DNA from: Gammaproteobacteria bacterium
GTDB taxonomy: Bacteria; Pseudomonadota; Gammaproteobacteria; Steroidobacterales; Steroidobacteraceae
DNA length: 5,250 nucleotides
Direction: 5' to 3'
Assembly: GCA_009923475.1 (NCBI GenBank)
Contig: RFTM01000150.1
Location: forward strand, 1 to 5,250
Shown here piece after piece: positions 4,606-5,250 of this stretch. A program made the translations under genes and the position numbers. The notes under the pieces are model-generated. The model made no database searches. It was not told the origin of the DNA and saw only the letters and a list, made by a program, of their open reading frames with translations. Each line of letters begins with the position of its first letter. Position 1 is the stretch's first letter.

Positions 4606-5250
4606 CGCAGCTCGACCAGCACCGTGTCCTCGGCATCGATGCGGATCAGGCCGCGTCGCGGGAACTCGGGGTCCAGGATCACGTAGATCGCGAGCGCCAT
4701 GATCCCGGCGAAGGCGAGCCGGTGCAGCCAATTCGGGTTGCGGCTCGCGCCTATGGAATAACCGAAAAGCATCGAGCCCACCGCGCAGAGCACGCCGAGC
4801 AGCAGGTAGATGGCGAGCGGCGGATGGTTGCGGGTGGCGGTGATGCGGGTCGTGACGATGTCGAACATCTCGTTCAGCGACGGCAGCAGCACCTGCGCGG
4901 CGCCTGGCGAGGCGTCGGGCTTGCGCACGCCGGCGACCGCGAGCCGCCAGATCTCGCCCTGCAACTCCTGTGCGGCCGAGAGCTTGGCGCCGGTGCCCGC
5001 CTCGTCACGCACGTGCTCGTAGGCGGCGATGCGGAGGTCGGAATAGCGCCGGAAGAGCTCGCGCATCGCCGGTTGGTCGGCGGCCGGCAACAGGTCGATG
5101 CGCAGCCAGGCCGTGCCGATGTCGTTGGCTTCCTGCGTGATGAGGTGCCGCCGGTCCTCGAACCGCGAGGCGGCGCCCTAGAAGGTGAACGCGACCAGCA
5201 GCCCGGGCAGCGCGAAGATCGCGCCCTTGGCCGCGCCCAAGCCCTCCGAA
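4590..5250 (-). pseudogene. Bestrophin-like/DUF4239 membrane protein, interrupted by an amber codon; 5' end outside window
   Basis: The frame runs from the window edge as SEGLGAAKGAIFALPGLLVAFTF, then a TAG stop (5180-5178), then GAASRFEDRRHLITQEANDIGTAWLRIDLLPAA and onward without a break to the stop at 4592-4590. Sequence on both sides of the TAG fits the bestrophin-like (DUF4239) family: an N-terminal hydrophobic helix, the RR-LI-EAN-IGTA-LR-DLLP segment, an NEMFD...TR...NHPP motif (about 4872-4818), two membrane helices (about 4820-4752 and 4721-4671) and a C-terminal FPRRGLIRID. The function of these proteins is not established; relation to bestrophin channels is by fold prediction. The TAG probably replaces a serine, tyrosine or tryptophan codon through one base change. 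No good restart with a ribosome-binding site is evident, so it is probably inactive unless the stop is an error or is suppressed. Confidence 0.75.

Noticed and set aside
3790..4731. Minus-strand open frame of 313 codons opposite the YhhN-family gene
   Set aside because: The product is rich in Arg, Gly and Glu with no domain, and the plus strand encodes a convincing membrane protein.
1..5250. CRISPR arrays, insertion sequences, toxin-antitoxin pairs, riboswitches
   Set aside because: No spaced direct repeats, transposase motifs, paired small genes or recognisable aptamer structures were seen.

Overview
The window looks like a chromosomal housekeeping segment from a high-GC proteobacterium. 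It is most likely a gammaproteobacterium (Xanthomonadales- or Nevskiales-like), but that placement is tentative. The signs are the rplU-rpmA-obgE ribosomal/GTPase cluster on the minus strand, with a long-chain polyprenyl diphosphate synthase gene (ispB type) diverging from it. Strong G/C third-position bias and a CCA-encoding tRNA-Pro fit the same picture.

Layout: 1-102 is the N-terminus of obgE (minus, cut by the window edge). A clear intrinsic terminator at 141-170 follows rpmA (197-454) and rplU (488-802), both minus. Their promoter is a good sigma-70 type at 830-858. The ispB-type gene (990-1964) diverges on the plus strand and ends only 3 nt before tRNA-Pro(CGG) at 1968-2044. A sigma-70-like promoter for this tRNA may lie inside the 3' part of ispB (1816-1844). 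Beyond the tRNA the content changes from conserved to accessory: a small lipoprotein gene (2082-2519, minus), a roughly 290-base gap, and a SAM-methyltransferase gene of the 'methyltransferase regulatory domain' type (2809-3893, minus) that is frameshifted and probably internally deleted. Next comes an intact YhhN-family membrane protein (3952-4605, plus). It converges on, and overlaps by 16 bp, a bestrophin-like/DUF4239 membrane protein (4590 to beyond 5250, minus) that carries an in-frame amber codon.

How the genes relate: L21 and L27 are large-subunit ribosomal proteins and ObgE is a GTPase of 50S assembly, so the left block is a ribosome module. IspB supplies the polyprenyl tail of ubiquinone. 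The right half shows no pathway linking its genes; it reads as a collection of membrane or envelope and accessory genes, two of them apparently decaying. I do not see a convincing new multi-gene system. The most unusual signals are the two broken genes, the likely tRNA promoter embedded in ispB codons, the near-duplicate leaders of rplU and rpmA, and the palindromic 16-bp overlap at the convergent gene ends.
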